A stretch of DNA of 46,290 nucleotides from Streptomyces tibetensis. GTDB taxonomy: Bacteria > Actinomycetota > Actinomycetes > Streptomycetales > Streptomycetaceae. The first letter of the stretch is position 1; every line of letters begins with the position of its first letter. A program made the translations under genes and the position numbers. Below are positions 39,221 to 46,290 of this stretch, piece by piece. The notes beneath the pieces are model-generated. The model ran no database searches, was not told the origin of the DNA, and saw nothing but the letters and a program-made list of their open reading frames with translations. The stretch lies in the NCBI RefSeq assembly GCF_007655005.1, contig NZ_SZVW01000038.1, positions 1 through 46,290 of the forward strand. Direction: 5' to 3'.

Positions 39221-40105
39221 ATGGACATTCGGCAGCTGGAGTACTTCCTCGCGATTGTTGATCGTGGGGGGTTCAACCGTGCGGCGTCGGCTCTGTACGT
39301 GTCGCAGCCGTCGCTGTCGCAGGCCGTGCGGGCACTGGAGCGTGATCTCGGCTCCGAGCTCTTCCATCGCATCGGGCGCAGGGCCGTGCTGACGGAGGCT
39401 GGAAGGGCCCTGATCGAGCCTGCCCGTGAGGCCGTGCGGAGTCTGGAGACGGCGCGGGCGAGTGTCGCGGCGGTGCATGAACTGAGTGAGGGGCGCCTGG
39501 ACATGGCGTCGATGCCGTCGCAGGCGGTGGAGCCGCTGACGACCTTGGTGAGGGCCTTCAGCCACCGGTATCCCGGCGTCTCTGTGGCCATCCATGCGGC
39601 GTTCACGTCGCGTGATGTGATCGACATGGTGCGCACCGGGGCCGTGGAGTTGGGGCTCCTGGCCTCCGCCGGCCCGGTCTCCGACAAGGGGGTCGTCTCA
39701 CATGCGCTGGGGCGGCAGCGTCTTGTGCTGGTGGTGCCGGCCGACGGACCGTTCTCCGGCCGGACAGCGGTGGAATGCCGGGAGCTCGCGGGACAGCGAC
39801 TGATCGTCGGGCAGTCGGGCACCGGGATGCGCGCCTACGTCGACGCGCTGCGGGAGCAGGGCATCGAGTTCACCGTCGCCGCGGAGACCGAGCACCGGGT
39901 GTCCCTCATGCCCCTGGTACTGGCAGGGGTGGGGCTCGCGGTGGTCACGGATGCCTGGCGGGACCTGGCCCGGCGACTGGGCGCCCGCGTCCTCGACATC
40001 GAGCCGGAGAGCACCTTGGACATCGCCCTCGTCAGCCGCCGCGGCAGCCTGTCGCCCGCGGCCGCCGCGTTCGTCACGGCCGCAAACTCCGCAGGCCAGA
40101 GCTGA
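39221..40105 (+). CDS. LysR-family transcriptional regulator
   Basis: A 294-residue LysR protein. The N-terminal winged helix is MDIRQLEYFLAIVDRGGFNR followed by AASALYVSQPSLSQAVRALERDLGSELFHR (about residues 21-50). The rest is the two-lobed effector domain, with VSLMPLVLAGVGLAVV near 225-240. It lies directly upstream of, and in the same direction as, a tartrate/D-malate dehydrogenase-like gene and an FAD oxidase, so it probably regulates that run. Effector unknown. Confidence 0.93.
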   Translation: MDIRQLEYFLAIVDRGGFNRAASALYVSQPSLSQAVRALERDLGSELFHRIGRRAVLTEAGRALIEPAREAVRSLETARASVAAVHELSEGRLDMASMPSQAVEPLTTLVRAFSHRYPGVSVAIHAAFTSRDVIDMVRTGAVELGLLASAGPVSDKGVVSHALGRQRLVLVVPADGPFSGRTAVECRELAGQRLIVGQSGTGMRAYVDALREQGIEFTVAAETEHRVSLMPLVLAGVGLAVVTDAWRDLARRLGARVLDIEPESTLDIALVSRRGSLSPAAAAFVTAANSAGQS

Positions 40106-40178
40106 TAGGCACCGCTTATAAGGGAGATCCCCTTTGCGTCTTGGACGCCTCACGGACCGCCTTGCTGCAATCAACGGC

Positions 40179-41237
40179 ATGACGACGAACCACCGCATTG
40201 CCCTGATCCCCGGCGACGGCATCGGCGCCGAGGTCCTGCCCCCGGCGCAGCAGGTGCTCGATGTTCTCGGCCGCCGCCACGGCTTCAGCCTGTCCTACAC
40301 CTCGTACGACTGGTCGTGCGAGCGGTACCTGCGGGAGGGCGCCATGATGCCCGCCGACGGGATCGACCAGCTGCGCCACCAGGACGCGATCCTGCTGGGC
40401 GCGGTGGGATACCCCGGGGTGCCCGACCATGTCTCGCTGTGGGGGCTGCTGATCCCCATCCGGCGCAGCTTCCGCCAGTACGTCAACCTCCGGCCCATCC
40501 GTGTCTTCGAAGGCATCGAAAGCCCGGTGCGCGGTGCCCGGCCGGGTGAGGTCGACTTCGTCGTCGTGCGCGAGAACATGGAAGGCGAGTACAGCGAGGT
40601 CGGCGGCCGGCTCAACCGCGGCTTCCCGGACGAGATCGCCGTGCAGGAGGCCGTGTTCACCCGGGCCGGCGTCACCCGCGTGCTGGACTACGCCTTCACG
40701 CTCGCCTCCGAGCGCGGCGGCCGCCTGACCTCCGCGACCAAGTCGAACGGCATCGTGCACACCATGCCGTTCTGGGACCAACTCGTCACCGAGCGGGCCG
40801 CCTCGTTCCCGCAGGTCGCCTGGGACCAGGAGCACATCGACGCGCTCGCGGCCAAGTTCGTCCTCGAGCCGGCCCGCTTCGACGTCGTCGTCGCCTCCAA
40901 CCTCTTCGGCGACATCCTCAGCGACCTCGCGGCCGCGGTCGCCGGATCCATCGGCGTCGCCCCGGCGGCCAACCTCAACCCCGAGCGGGACTTCCCCTCG
41001 ATGTTCGAGCCGGTGCACGGCTCCGCGCCCGACATCGCGGGCCAGGGCATCGCCAACCCGCTGGGCGCGATCTGGTCCGCGGCCATGATGCTCGACCACC
41101 TCGGCCATCCCGCCGCGGCCAGGGACATCACGGACGCGATCACCTCGGTCCTGGCCAAGACCGACGTCCGCACCCGTGACTTGGGCGGAACCGCGACCAC
41201 CGCCGAGTTCACCGACAAGCTGATCGAGCTCCTCTGA
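40179..41237 (+). CDS. Tartrate/D-malate dehydrogenase-like beta-decarboxylating dehydrogenase
   Basis: A 352-residue member of the isocitrate/isopropylmalate dehydrogenase family. IALIPGDGIGAEV opens the protein. The YDWSCERYLREGAMMPADG and LLGAVGYPGVPDHVSLWGLLIPIRR segments, with YVNLRPIRVFEG, are the pattern of tartrate/D-malate dehydrogenases (TtuC/DmlA). Metal ligands lie in SNLFGDILSDLAA and the NAD site in EPVHGSAPDIAGQGIANP. It oxidises a 2-hydroxy acid with NAD, often with decarboxylation. ATG at 40179 matches family length but has a weak ribosome site; TTG at 40134 with AAGGGAG upstream would add 15 residues. Confidence 0.9.
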   Translation: MTTNHRIALIPGDGIGAEVLPPAQQVLDVLGRRHGFSLSYTSYDWSCERYLREGAMMPADGIDQLRHQDAILLGAVGYPGVPDHVSLWGLLIPIRRSFRQYVNLRPIRVFEGIESPVRGARPGEVDFVVVRENMEGEYSEVGGRLNRGFPDEIAVQEAVFTRAGVTRVLDYAFTLASERGGRLTSATKSNGIVHTMPFWDQLVTERAASFPQVAWDQEHIDALAAKFVLEPARFDVVVASNLFGDILSDLAAAVAGSIGVAPAANLNPERDFPSMFEPVHGSAPDIAGQGIANPLGAIWSAAMMLDHLGHPAAARDITDAITSVLAKTDVRTRDLGGTATTAEFTDKLIELL

Positions 41238-41403
41238 GCCGTCTCCCTCTGCCTCAACGTGCACAAAGCATGGGTTGACCTGCAGGTTTCCTGGGCGGAA
41301 AGGGAACGCCATTCCCAGCGCTGAACACGAACGGTCCCCCAGTGCCCGCACCGTGCCGCGGCCCGAGTACCACCCAGACCACACCCTCGAAAGGAGCGAC
41401 CTC

Positions 41404-42555
41404 ATGCGCATCCCGAAGCGCGTCGCCGTGATCGGTGCCGGCAGTATGGGCAGCCAGGCCATGTGGCGGCTGGCCACCCGCGGAGCCGAGGTCATCGGCT
41501 ACGACCGGTACGCGCCGGGGCACGACCGTGGAGCGGCCGGGGGCGAGAGCCGCATGTTCCGAGCGGTCCACCTCGGCGACGCAAGATACACCCCGCTGCT
41601 GAAGCTCGCGGACGGGCTGTGGGAGCAGCTCCAGGCGGAGACGAGCCGGTCGTTGCGACGCCGCAGCGGCTGCCTCGTGATGGGAGAGACCGCCTCACGG
41701 GACATGCAACTCCTCCTCTCCGCCAGCGCCGCCCATGGTCTGGATCACGAGGTACTGGACCAGGACGCCCTCGCCCGTCGCTACCCGCAGCATTGTCTCC
41801 CGGACGGACACACCGCCGTCCTCGACCGGCAGGGCTCCATCATCAGGCCGGAGGCGTCGATCCAGGCCGCCGCGGGGCGTGCCGAACAGCTGGGCGCCCG
41901 GTTGCACCGCTACACCCCGGTGCGGGAGGTCGTCCCCGCATCTGGAGGCGGGGTGCACATCGTCACCGACCACGGCAGGGACCACGTGGACGCCGCCGTG
42001 GTGACCGTGGGCCCCTGGATCAACACCCTGCTCCCGAACCTCCCACGGATCGTCGAGGTTCGCCGGGTGATCTGCTCCTGGCACCTGCCCACCCGCCACG
42101 ACTGGTTCGCGGGCGGCGCTCCCGCCTTCTTGCGCGGCACACCCCATGACTGCTTCGGCATCCCGTCGCCCGACGGCATCTCCGTCAAACTCGGTCTGTC
42201 CTTCAGGTACCACGCGCCGGTGCCCGAGCCCGAACGGCTCGACCGTACGGTCCGCCCCGAAGAACTCAACGCCTTCCACGAACTCATCCGCGAACTCATG
42301 CCGGACCTGAACCCCGACCCCATCAGGACGTCGGCCTACATGGAGGGCTACACGAATCCGCCTGGTTCGCCGTCCGGGTACCCGCTCGTCGGCCATCTCC
42401 CCGGCCAGGACGACATCATCGTCATGGCCGGATTCTCCGGCAGCGGCTTCAAGTTCTCGCCCGCGATGGGAGAGATCGCCGCCGACCTGGCACTCGACGG
42501 CACCACGGAGCACCCCATCGACTTCCTCGCTCCGGCAGGAGTCGGCGCCGCCTGA
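41404..42555 (+). CDS. FAD-dependent oxidoreductase, sarcosine/N-methyltryptophan-oxidase-like
   Basis: A 383-residue DAO-family flavoenzyme. The N-terminal FAD site VAVIGAGSMGSQ (GxGxxG at 11-16) is followed by GAAGGESRMFRAVH, as in monomeric sarcosine oxidase and SolA. The C-terminal MAGFSGSGFKFSPAMGE is the second FAD signature. In MSOX a cysteine before YTN (CMYTN) binds FAD covalently; here the equivalent reads EGYTN, so flavin is probably held non-covalently. It should oxidise a secondary amine or N-methyl amino acid. The ATG at 41404 follows GAAAGGAGCG. The gene sits between the dehydrogenase and a dehalogenase-like gene. Confidence 0.88.
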   Translation: MRIPKRVAVIGAGSMGSQAMWRLATRGAEVIGYDRYAPGHDRGAAGGESRMFRAVHLGDARYTPLLKLADGLWEQLQAETSRSLRRRSGCLVMGETASRDMQLLLSASAAHGLDHEVLDQDALARRYPQHCLPDGHTAVLDRQGSIIRPEASIQAAAGRAEQLGARLHRYTPVREVVPASGGGVHIVTDHGRDHVDAAVVTVGPWINTLLPNLPRIVEVRRVICSWHLPTRHDWFAGGAPAFLRGTPHDCFGIPSPDGISVKLGLSFRYHAPVPEPERLDRTVRPEELNAFHELIRELMPDLNPDPIRTSAYMEGYTNPPGSPSGYPLVGHLPGQDDIIVMAGFSGSGFKFSPAMGEIAADLALDGTTEHPIDFLAPAGVGAA

Positions 42556-42669
42556 CCCCCGGCGATGGTCGACGGCATCCCCCCACCCGCACATCTCTGG
42601 CAGAGCATGCCCGAGAAGGGCCGGGTCGGCCGCAACCAGTTCCCCGAAGCAAGAGAACGGAGCACTTCC

Positions 42670-43424
42670 ATGCCCATTCCCTCGTTCCAATTCCGCCCGA
42701 AGTACGTCTCGTTCGACTGTTACGGCACGTTGATCGAGTGGCCGATGACCCCCATCACGCGTGAGCTCGTCGGCGACCAGATCCCGGCCGAGCAGTGGGA
42801 CCAGTTCGTCAAGGAGTTCCGCGGCTACCGCTACGACCAGGTCCGCGGCGAGTACTACCCCTACGAGCAGACGCTGCAGGACGCCTTCGAGCGGGTCTGC
42901 CGCAAGTGGGGCGTGAAGGCCGCCCCGGACGCGGGCAAGCGGTTACGCTGCAGGACGCCTTCGAGCGGGTCTGCCGCAAGTGGGGCGTGAAGGCCGCCCC
43001 GGACGCGGGCAAGCGGTTCGCCGACGGCGTCCGCAGCTGGGGCCCGCACGCCGACATCCCCGAGCCGCTCAAGAAGATGGGCGAGCACTACAAGCTGGTC
43101 ATCCTCTCCAACGCGGACGACTCCTTCCTCGCGGACAGCGTGCCCCGGCTCGGCGCGGACTTCCACGGGGTATTCACCGCGGAGCAGGCCGGCTTCTACA
43201 AGCCCCGGTACGCCGCCTTCGAGTACATGCTCGACCGGCTCGACGCGTCCCCCGAGGACTTCGTGCATGTCTCCTCGCACACCCGCTACGACCTGATGCC
43301 GATGCACGACATGGGCTTCCGCAACCTGGTCCTCCTGGACCGCGGCTGCGACCCGGTCACCCACGGCTACGACTATGTGACGGTCAAGTCCCTGGACGAG
43401 CTCAACCAGATGCTCGGCATCTGA
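42670..43424 (+). pseudogene. Type II haloacid dehalogenase (HAD) gene, frameshifted by a 74-bp tandem duplication
   Basis: The 5' frame starts at ATG 42670 and encodes MPIPSFQF and then SFDCYGTLIEW with the HAD nucleophile Asp16, but runs to a stop at 42990. The 3' frame resumes with FADGVRSWGPH, LVILSNADDSF, GFYKPRYAAFEYML and VSSHTRYDLMPMHDMGF to the stop at 43424. The cause is a perfect 74-bp repeat, 42871-42944 and 42945-43018. Removing one copy gives a continuous 226-residue protein of normal type II dehalogenase length. Both halves otherwise look intact, so the event is recent, or an assembly artefact. Function would be hydrolytic, on a 2-haloacid or phosphate ester. Confidence 0.88.
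42871..43018. repeat. Perfect 74-bp tandem duplication
   Basis: Copy 1 (42871-42944) and copy 2 (42945-43018) are identical, beginning ACGCTGCAGGACGCCTTCGA and ending GGGCAAGCGGTT. Because 74 is not a multiple of three, the duplication shifts the dehalogenase reading frame. Confidence 0.95.
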
Positions 43425-43620
43425 CGCGCGACGCACGACCACTCACCCAGCGCCTTCCAGGTGCGCCCCCGGTCTCGCGCGGCCGCCCATGTGCCCTGCG
43501 CGTTCCAGCGGCGGGGACACGTGGTCGACAAGACGCCCCCCGCCTGCTACTCGCCTTCTGGCCGCTTGCGCGAGGCGCTGGAAGACGCCTGCTGCCTGCG
43601 CGGCGGCGCCGAGCAGTACG

Positions 43621-43653
43621 GATGGGACCGGGCGACAGCCGCCCGGTCCCATC
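43621..43653 (-). terminator. Terminator after the cupin gene
   Basis: GATGGGACCGGGCG (43621-43634) pairs perfectly with CGCCCGGTCCCATC (43640-43653): a 14-bp stem with a 5-nt loop, 15 bp beyond the stop of the cupin gene. It may also stop transcripts from the dehalogenase side. Confidence 0.8.
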
Positions 43654-43667
43654 GCCCGGCATCGGCG

Positions 43668-44021
43668 TTACGACACGGTCAGGTAGATCTTGCGCACGGT
43701 TTCGATGGTCTTCCAGACGCCGACGAAGCCCGGCTTCATGACAAAGCTGTCGCCTGCCTTGTAGACCACCGGCTCGCCGCCTTCCGGCGTGAGTTCGATG
43801 ACGCCGGAGAGGATGTGGCAGAACTCGAAGGTCTCGCCCTTGATCGAGTGCGTCTCGCCGGGCGTGGCCTCCCAGACGCCCGTTTTGATCGTTTCCCCGC
43901 GGGCGGCGTCCTGGGCCCAGGTCTTGTAAGTCGGGTTGCCGGAGATCAGGCGCTCCGGCAGCGGGCCGGACTCGAGGGGAGCAAAGGAGGGGTCGGTATC
44001 GATGGTCTTCAGGAGCGACAT
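43668..44021 (-). CDS. Cupin-domain protein (Cupin_3/EutQ-like)
   Basis: A 117-residue single-cupin protein. GVWEATPGETHSIKGETFEFCHILSGVIELTPEGG fits cupin motif 1, and VVYKAGDSFVMKPGFVGVWKTIETVRKIYLTV fits motif 2 and the C-terminal strand of the DUF861-type cupins found beside amine oxidases and dehydrogenases. The ATG at 44021 follows GAGGAAGAAGC. It faces the dehalogenase gene convergently. A second, truncated cupin with a similar C-terminus lies at 45017-45150. It may help amine or aldehyde catabolism with the neighbouring oxidase; that is inference. Confidence 0.88.
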   Translation of the reverse strand: MSLLKTIDTDPSFAPLESGPLPERLISGNPTYKTWAQDAARGETIKTGVWEATPGETHSIKGETFEFCHILSGVIELTPEGGEPVVYKAGDSFVMKPGFVGVWKTIETVRKIYLTVS

Positions 44022-44031
44022 GCTTCTTCCT

Positions 44032-44900
44032 CTACTGGTTCTGGTAATTGCGCACATCGGGACCGGACATGTCAAGCGTCACCGGGCCGAGTTCGACCAG
44101 GCTCATCGCGCCTCTCGGACCAGGGCCGGACGGCTGCCGGCCACGGTCTCGGCGCGCAGCGGATCGGCGAGCGTCTCGGCGGGCAACAGGTCCCTGTGAT
44201 GCGCGAGTCCGGCCACGCATCGGCTGGCGGCGAGGGCCTCCATGCTGATGCCGGTGGCCTCAGCGGACCCGATGTGTCCGAGTTGGGCGGTCACGGGGCC
44301 GGTAAAGCCCGCGACACCCGACCCAGCGCCTTCCAAGGGCGTGCCGACAGCCGAAGGCGACCTGATGGGCGACTTCGGCAGGCACCGGATCGAACTCGCC
44401 CGGGCATGATGCTCGAACGGGCCTGCACCCCGGCGGCGTGGATGGTGCGACCGTTGCGGTCCACCGAGTGTCTCCGCAGTCCCGCACGGAGCCGACGGGC
44501 GATCTGTCGGTTACGGGCATGATATTCAGACATTATGTAAAGCGGCGGGCTTGTGGGCGGCGTCGACGGCCCGTCGGCCCAGGGATGCTGAGACCGCCGC
44601 CGTATGCTCCCGCACTCCTGAGCCGGGCCGGCGCCCTGCCCGCAGCGTGCCCATCAGCTCGGGATGTCCTGCCGGATGGCCGGGACGCCCGCGAGCGGCA
44701 CGCGGATGATGCCGGACAGGAAGCCGGAAGCGGCCGCGTCCGGCTTGCCCCGGCCGCATGGAGACGGTCATCAGGTGGGCACCGGCCGCCGACTGTGTCC
44801 GGGCCGCTTCGAGCAGCGCGCGGAGCGTGTCCACGTCGGCGCTCATGCAGACGGCCGTGCGCGGCGACGGTCAGGACGGTCTCGCCCCGGCCGGCCCGGG
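44032..44900. other. Degenerate region with gene remnants
   Basis: About 870 bp without an intact recognisable gene. On the minus strand a frame from about 44290 to the stop at 44103 (HIGSAEATGISMEALAASR onward) reads like real coding. It overlaps by ATGA a 24-codon frame (44106-44032, MSLVELGPVTLDMSGPDV) that then stops. Further up, minus-strand segments near 44530-44400 and 44850-44650 have coding character but change frame. I cannot name these parts. They look like the decay of an operon that once included the fragments at 44925-45150. Confidence 0.45.
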
Positions 44901-44924
44901 CGAGCGATATCGGCCTCGCATCCG

Positions 44925-45010
44925 GCGCGAGGGTTGTACTCGCAGCCGATCCACCCGTCGAAGCCCAGCTCGTCGACGACGTCGAACAGGCTGTGGACGT
45001 CGAGCCGGCG
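44925..45010 (-). pseudogene. Hydroxypyruvate isomerase, C-terminal fragment
   Basis: Minus-strand codons read LFDVVDELGFDGWIGCEYNP then RAG. This is the highly conserved C-terminal stretch of hydroxypyruvate isomerase-like TIM-barrel proteins (Hyi), of the glyoxylate/tartronate semialdehyde pathway. Homology is lost after RAG and upstream of about 45010, where a cupin 3' fragment starts on the opposite strand. No start or full barrel is present. Confidence 0.65.
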
Positions 45011-45016
45011 GCCGCG

Positions 45017-45150
45017 CCGTCACCACCGACGGCGCCACGGGGAAGACCTTCGAGATCGCCGCCGGTGACGTCGTCGTCCAGCCCAAGGGCTGGTCCGGTC
45101 ACTGGGACGTGAAGGAGACGATCCGCAAGGTCTACAGCATCGGCCTGTGA
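45017..45150 (+). pseudogene. Cupin gene, C-terminal fragment
   Basis: Plus-strand codons encode TTDGATGKTFEIAAGDVVVQ and end with GHWDVKETIRKVYSIGL and a TGA at 45148-45150. This is the second cupin motif and end of a DUF861-type cupin, similar to the end of the intact cupin at 43668-44021. Its 5' half is missing; it directly abuts the hydroxypyruvate isomerase fragment. Confidence 0.7.
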
Positions 45151-45159
45151 CACGGCGAC

Positions 45160-46230
45160 TCACCAGGCCGCGTCCTCCCACTGCTCCAGCAGTGCGTCGG
45201 CCGACATCTCCTCGGGCTCGGCGGCCGGGCTCCGGGTGGACTGTTCGGTCCAGATCACCTTGCCGCGTACCAGGTAGCGGGTGCCCCACCGCCGGGCGAA
45301 CTGGGCGACGAGGAACAGACCCCGTCCGCCCTCGTCGGTGATCGCGGCCCGACGCAGATGCGGTGAGGTGCTGCTGCCGTCGGCGACCTCGCAGATCAGG
45401 CTGTCGCCGTCGTGCAGCACCCGGAGCCGGATGGGTTCGATGCCGTAGCGGATGGCGTTGGTGACCAATTCGCTGACGATCAACTCGGTTGTGAACGCCA
45501 TCTCCTCCAGTCCCCAGCTTCCCAGCCGCCCGGTGACCTCCGCCCGGACGCCCGCCGGGTCACCGGGCACCTCCCACTCGGCGACCTGGGAAGGATCCAG
45601 CAGCCGGGTGCGGGCGACGAGCAGGGCGATGTCGTCGCTCGACCGAGCCGGAAGCAGCGCGTCGAGGACGTCCTGACACGTCTCCTCGGGAGCCCGGCCC
45701 GAGCGTGCCAGCGCCTCACGCAGTGCCTCGAGACCGGTGTCGATGCCCCGCTCCCGGTCCTCGATCAGACCGTCCGTGTACAGGACCAGCCGGGAGCCCT
45801 CGGGAAGGGCGAGTTCGGCGGTCTCGAAGGGCAGGCCGCCGCCCACACCGAGCGGCGGAGAACCGGGCACCGGCAGGAACTCCACGGTGCCGTCGGGACG
45901 TACCAGGGCCGGCTCCGGATGCCCCGACCGGGCCAGGGAGCACATCCCGGAGGCCGGGTCGTAGATGGCGTAGAGGCAGGTGGCGCCCGAGACGCTCTCG
46001 CCGTCCCGCTCCGTGGCTCCGTCTCCAGCGCCGTCGATTCGCGCGACCAGCTCGTCCAGGTGCCCCAGGAGCTCGTCCGGGGGCAGGTCCAGGGCGGAGA
46101 AGTTGTGCACCGCGGTGCGTAGCCGCCCCATCGTCGCCGCGGCATGAAGACCATGCCCCACCACGTCCCCGACCACCAGCGCGACCCGGGCACCGGGCAG
46201 CGGAATCACATCGAACCAGTCGCCGCCCAC
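45160..46230 (-). CDS. SpoIIE-type PP2C phosphatase with C-terminal HATPase domain, 5' part disrupted or outside window
   Basis: About 356 codons are readable. The PP2C/SpoIIE phosphatase domain has metal-binding patterns VGGDWFDVIPLPG, VVGDVVGHGLHAA, RSGHPEPALVRPDG, RLVLYTDGLIEDR and SSDDIALLV. It is followed by an RsbW-like ATPase domain: ELIVSELVTNAIRYG (N box), LICEVADGSSTSPH and DEGGRGLFLVAQFARRWG. Such fusions control anti-sigma or anti-anti-sigma partners in stress and development. The domain normally follows sensor modules, but upstream of 46230 the frame stops looking homologous. Another frame (PGADILLAWVTITPAIREG) would join with removal of one G near 46232. It is therefore partial, and possibly frameshifted. 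Confidence 0.8.
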   Translation of the reverse strand: MGGDWFDVIPLPGARVALVVGDVVGHGLHAAATMGRLRTAVHNFSALDLPPDELLGHLDELVARIDGAGDGATERDGESVSGATCLYAIYDPASGMCSLARSGHPEPALVRPDGTVEFLPVPGSPPLGVGGGLPFETAELALPEGSRLVLYTDGLIEDRERGIDTGLEALREALARSGRAPEETCQDVLDALLPARSSDDIALLVARTRLLDPSQVAEWEVPGDPAGVRAEVTGRLGSWGLEEMAFTTELIVSELVTNAIRYGIEPIRLRVLHDGDSLICEVADGSSTSPHLRRAAITDEGGRGLFLVAQFARRWGTRYLVRGKVIWTEQSTRSPAAEPEEMSADALLEQWEDAAW

Positions 46231-46290
46231 GCCCTTCGCGGATGGCCGGGGTGATGGTGACCCAGGCCAGGAGGATGTCGGCGCCGGGCA

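Noticed and set aside
41291..41318. Inverted repeats GGGAA-N5-TTCCC and CTGGG...CCCAG before the FAD oxidase gene
   Set aside because: They resemble the TGGGAACGCTCCCA operator only loosely, have competing pairings, and no promoter boxes fit.
1..46290. CRISPR arrays, tRNA/rRNA genes, insertion sequences or prophage genes
   Set aside because: I found no regular spaced repeats, no cloverleaf-type sequence, and no transposase, integrase or phage structural proteins.

Overview
The window is about 46 kb of very GC-rich DNA with frequent GTG starts, Tat and Sec export signals, lipoprotein-type sugar ABC importers without their own ATPase, and a SpoIIE/HATPase-type phosphatase. This is what a Streptomyces (or close relative) chromosome looks like. 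I saw no tRNA, rRNA, CRISPR array or insertion sequence. The gene content is typical of an accessory or arm-like region of a plant-litter saprophyte.

Layout, left to right. 0-3 kb: a PPK2 polyphosphate kinase, a deletion scar joining the 3' ends of a lacI gene and an alpha-L-rhamnosidase gene, an SDR oxidoreductase and a small secreted protein. 3-6.7 kb: an srsABC-like phenolic-lipid operon (type III PKS, isoprenylcysteine-methyltransferase-like enzyme, geranylgeranyl-reductase-like flavoprotein), read divergently from a UbiA prenyltransferase. 6.7-13.4 kb: a secreted GH43/AbfB enzyme, a cobalamin riboswitch controlling cbtB-cbtA, a histidine-phosphatase-fold protein without catalytic histidines, a cupin, an aquaglyceroporin, a cysteine-rich ArsR/SufR-like regulator and a divergent folE.

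13.4-23.5 kb is one sugar-utilisation locus: a 1217-residue secreted multidomain glycoside hydrolase, a LacI repressor, a binding protein, two permeases and a cytoplasmic MGH1/GH63-like hydrolase. Three near-identical AACCGGTT-centred palindromes lie in the divergent promoter region. 23.5-31 kb: a PLP decarboxylase with a divergent MarR gene, an acyltransferase without a normal start codon, a NarL-type two-component system and an MMPL exporter. 31-38.8 kb is a plant cell-wall block: rhamnogalacturonan lyase (PL11), galactanase (GH53), two CE12-type acetylesterases, a GNAT protein and a PETase/cutinase-type polyester hydrolase carrying a ricin-B lectin domain. The lyase and polyester-hydrolase promoters share the same -35, -10, spacings and 14-bp LacI-type operator, so the pectin and cutin enzymes appear co-regulated.

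39-44 kb: a LysR-controlled catabolic run (tartrate/D-malate dehydrogenase-like enzyme, FAD-dependent amine oxidase, type II haloacid-dehalogenase homologue, and a cupin on the opposite strand). The dehalogenase gene is frameshifted by a perfect 74-bp tandem duplication. 44-45.15 kb is a gene graveyard with fragments of hydroxypyruvate isomerase and a second cupin. The right edge carries a SpoIIE-type phosphatase/ATPase whose N-terminal part is disrupted or lies outside the window.
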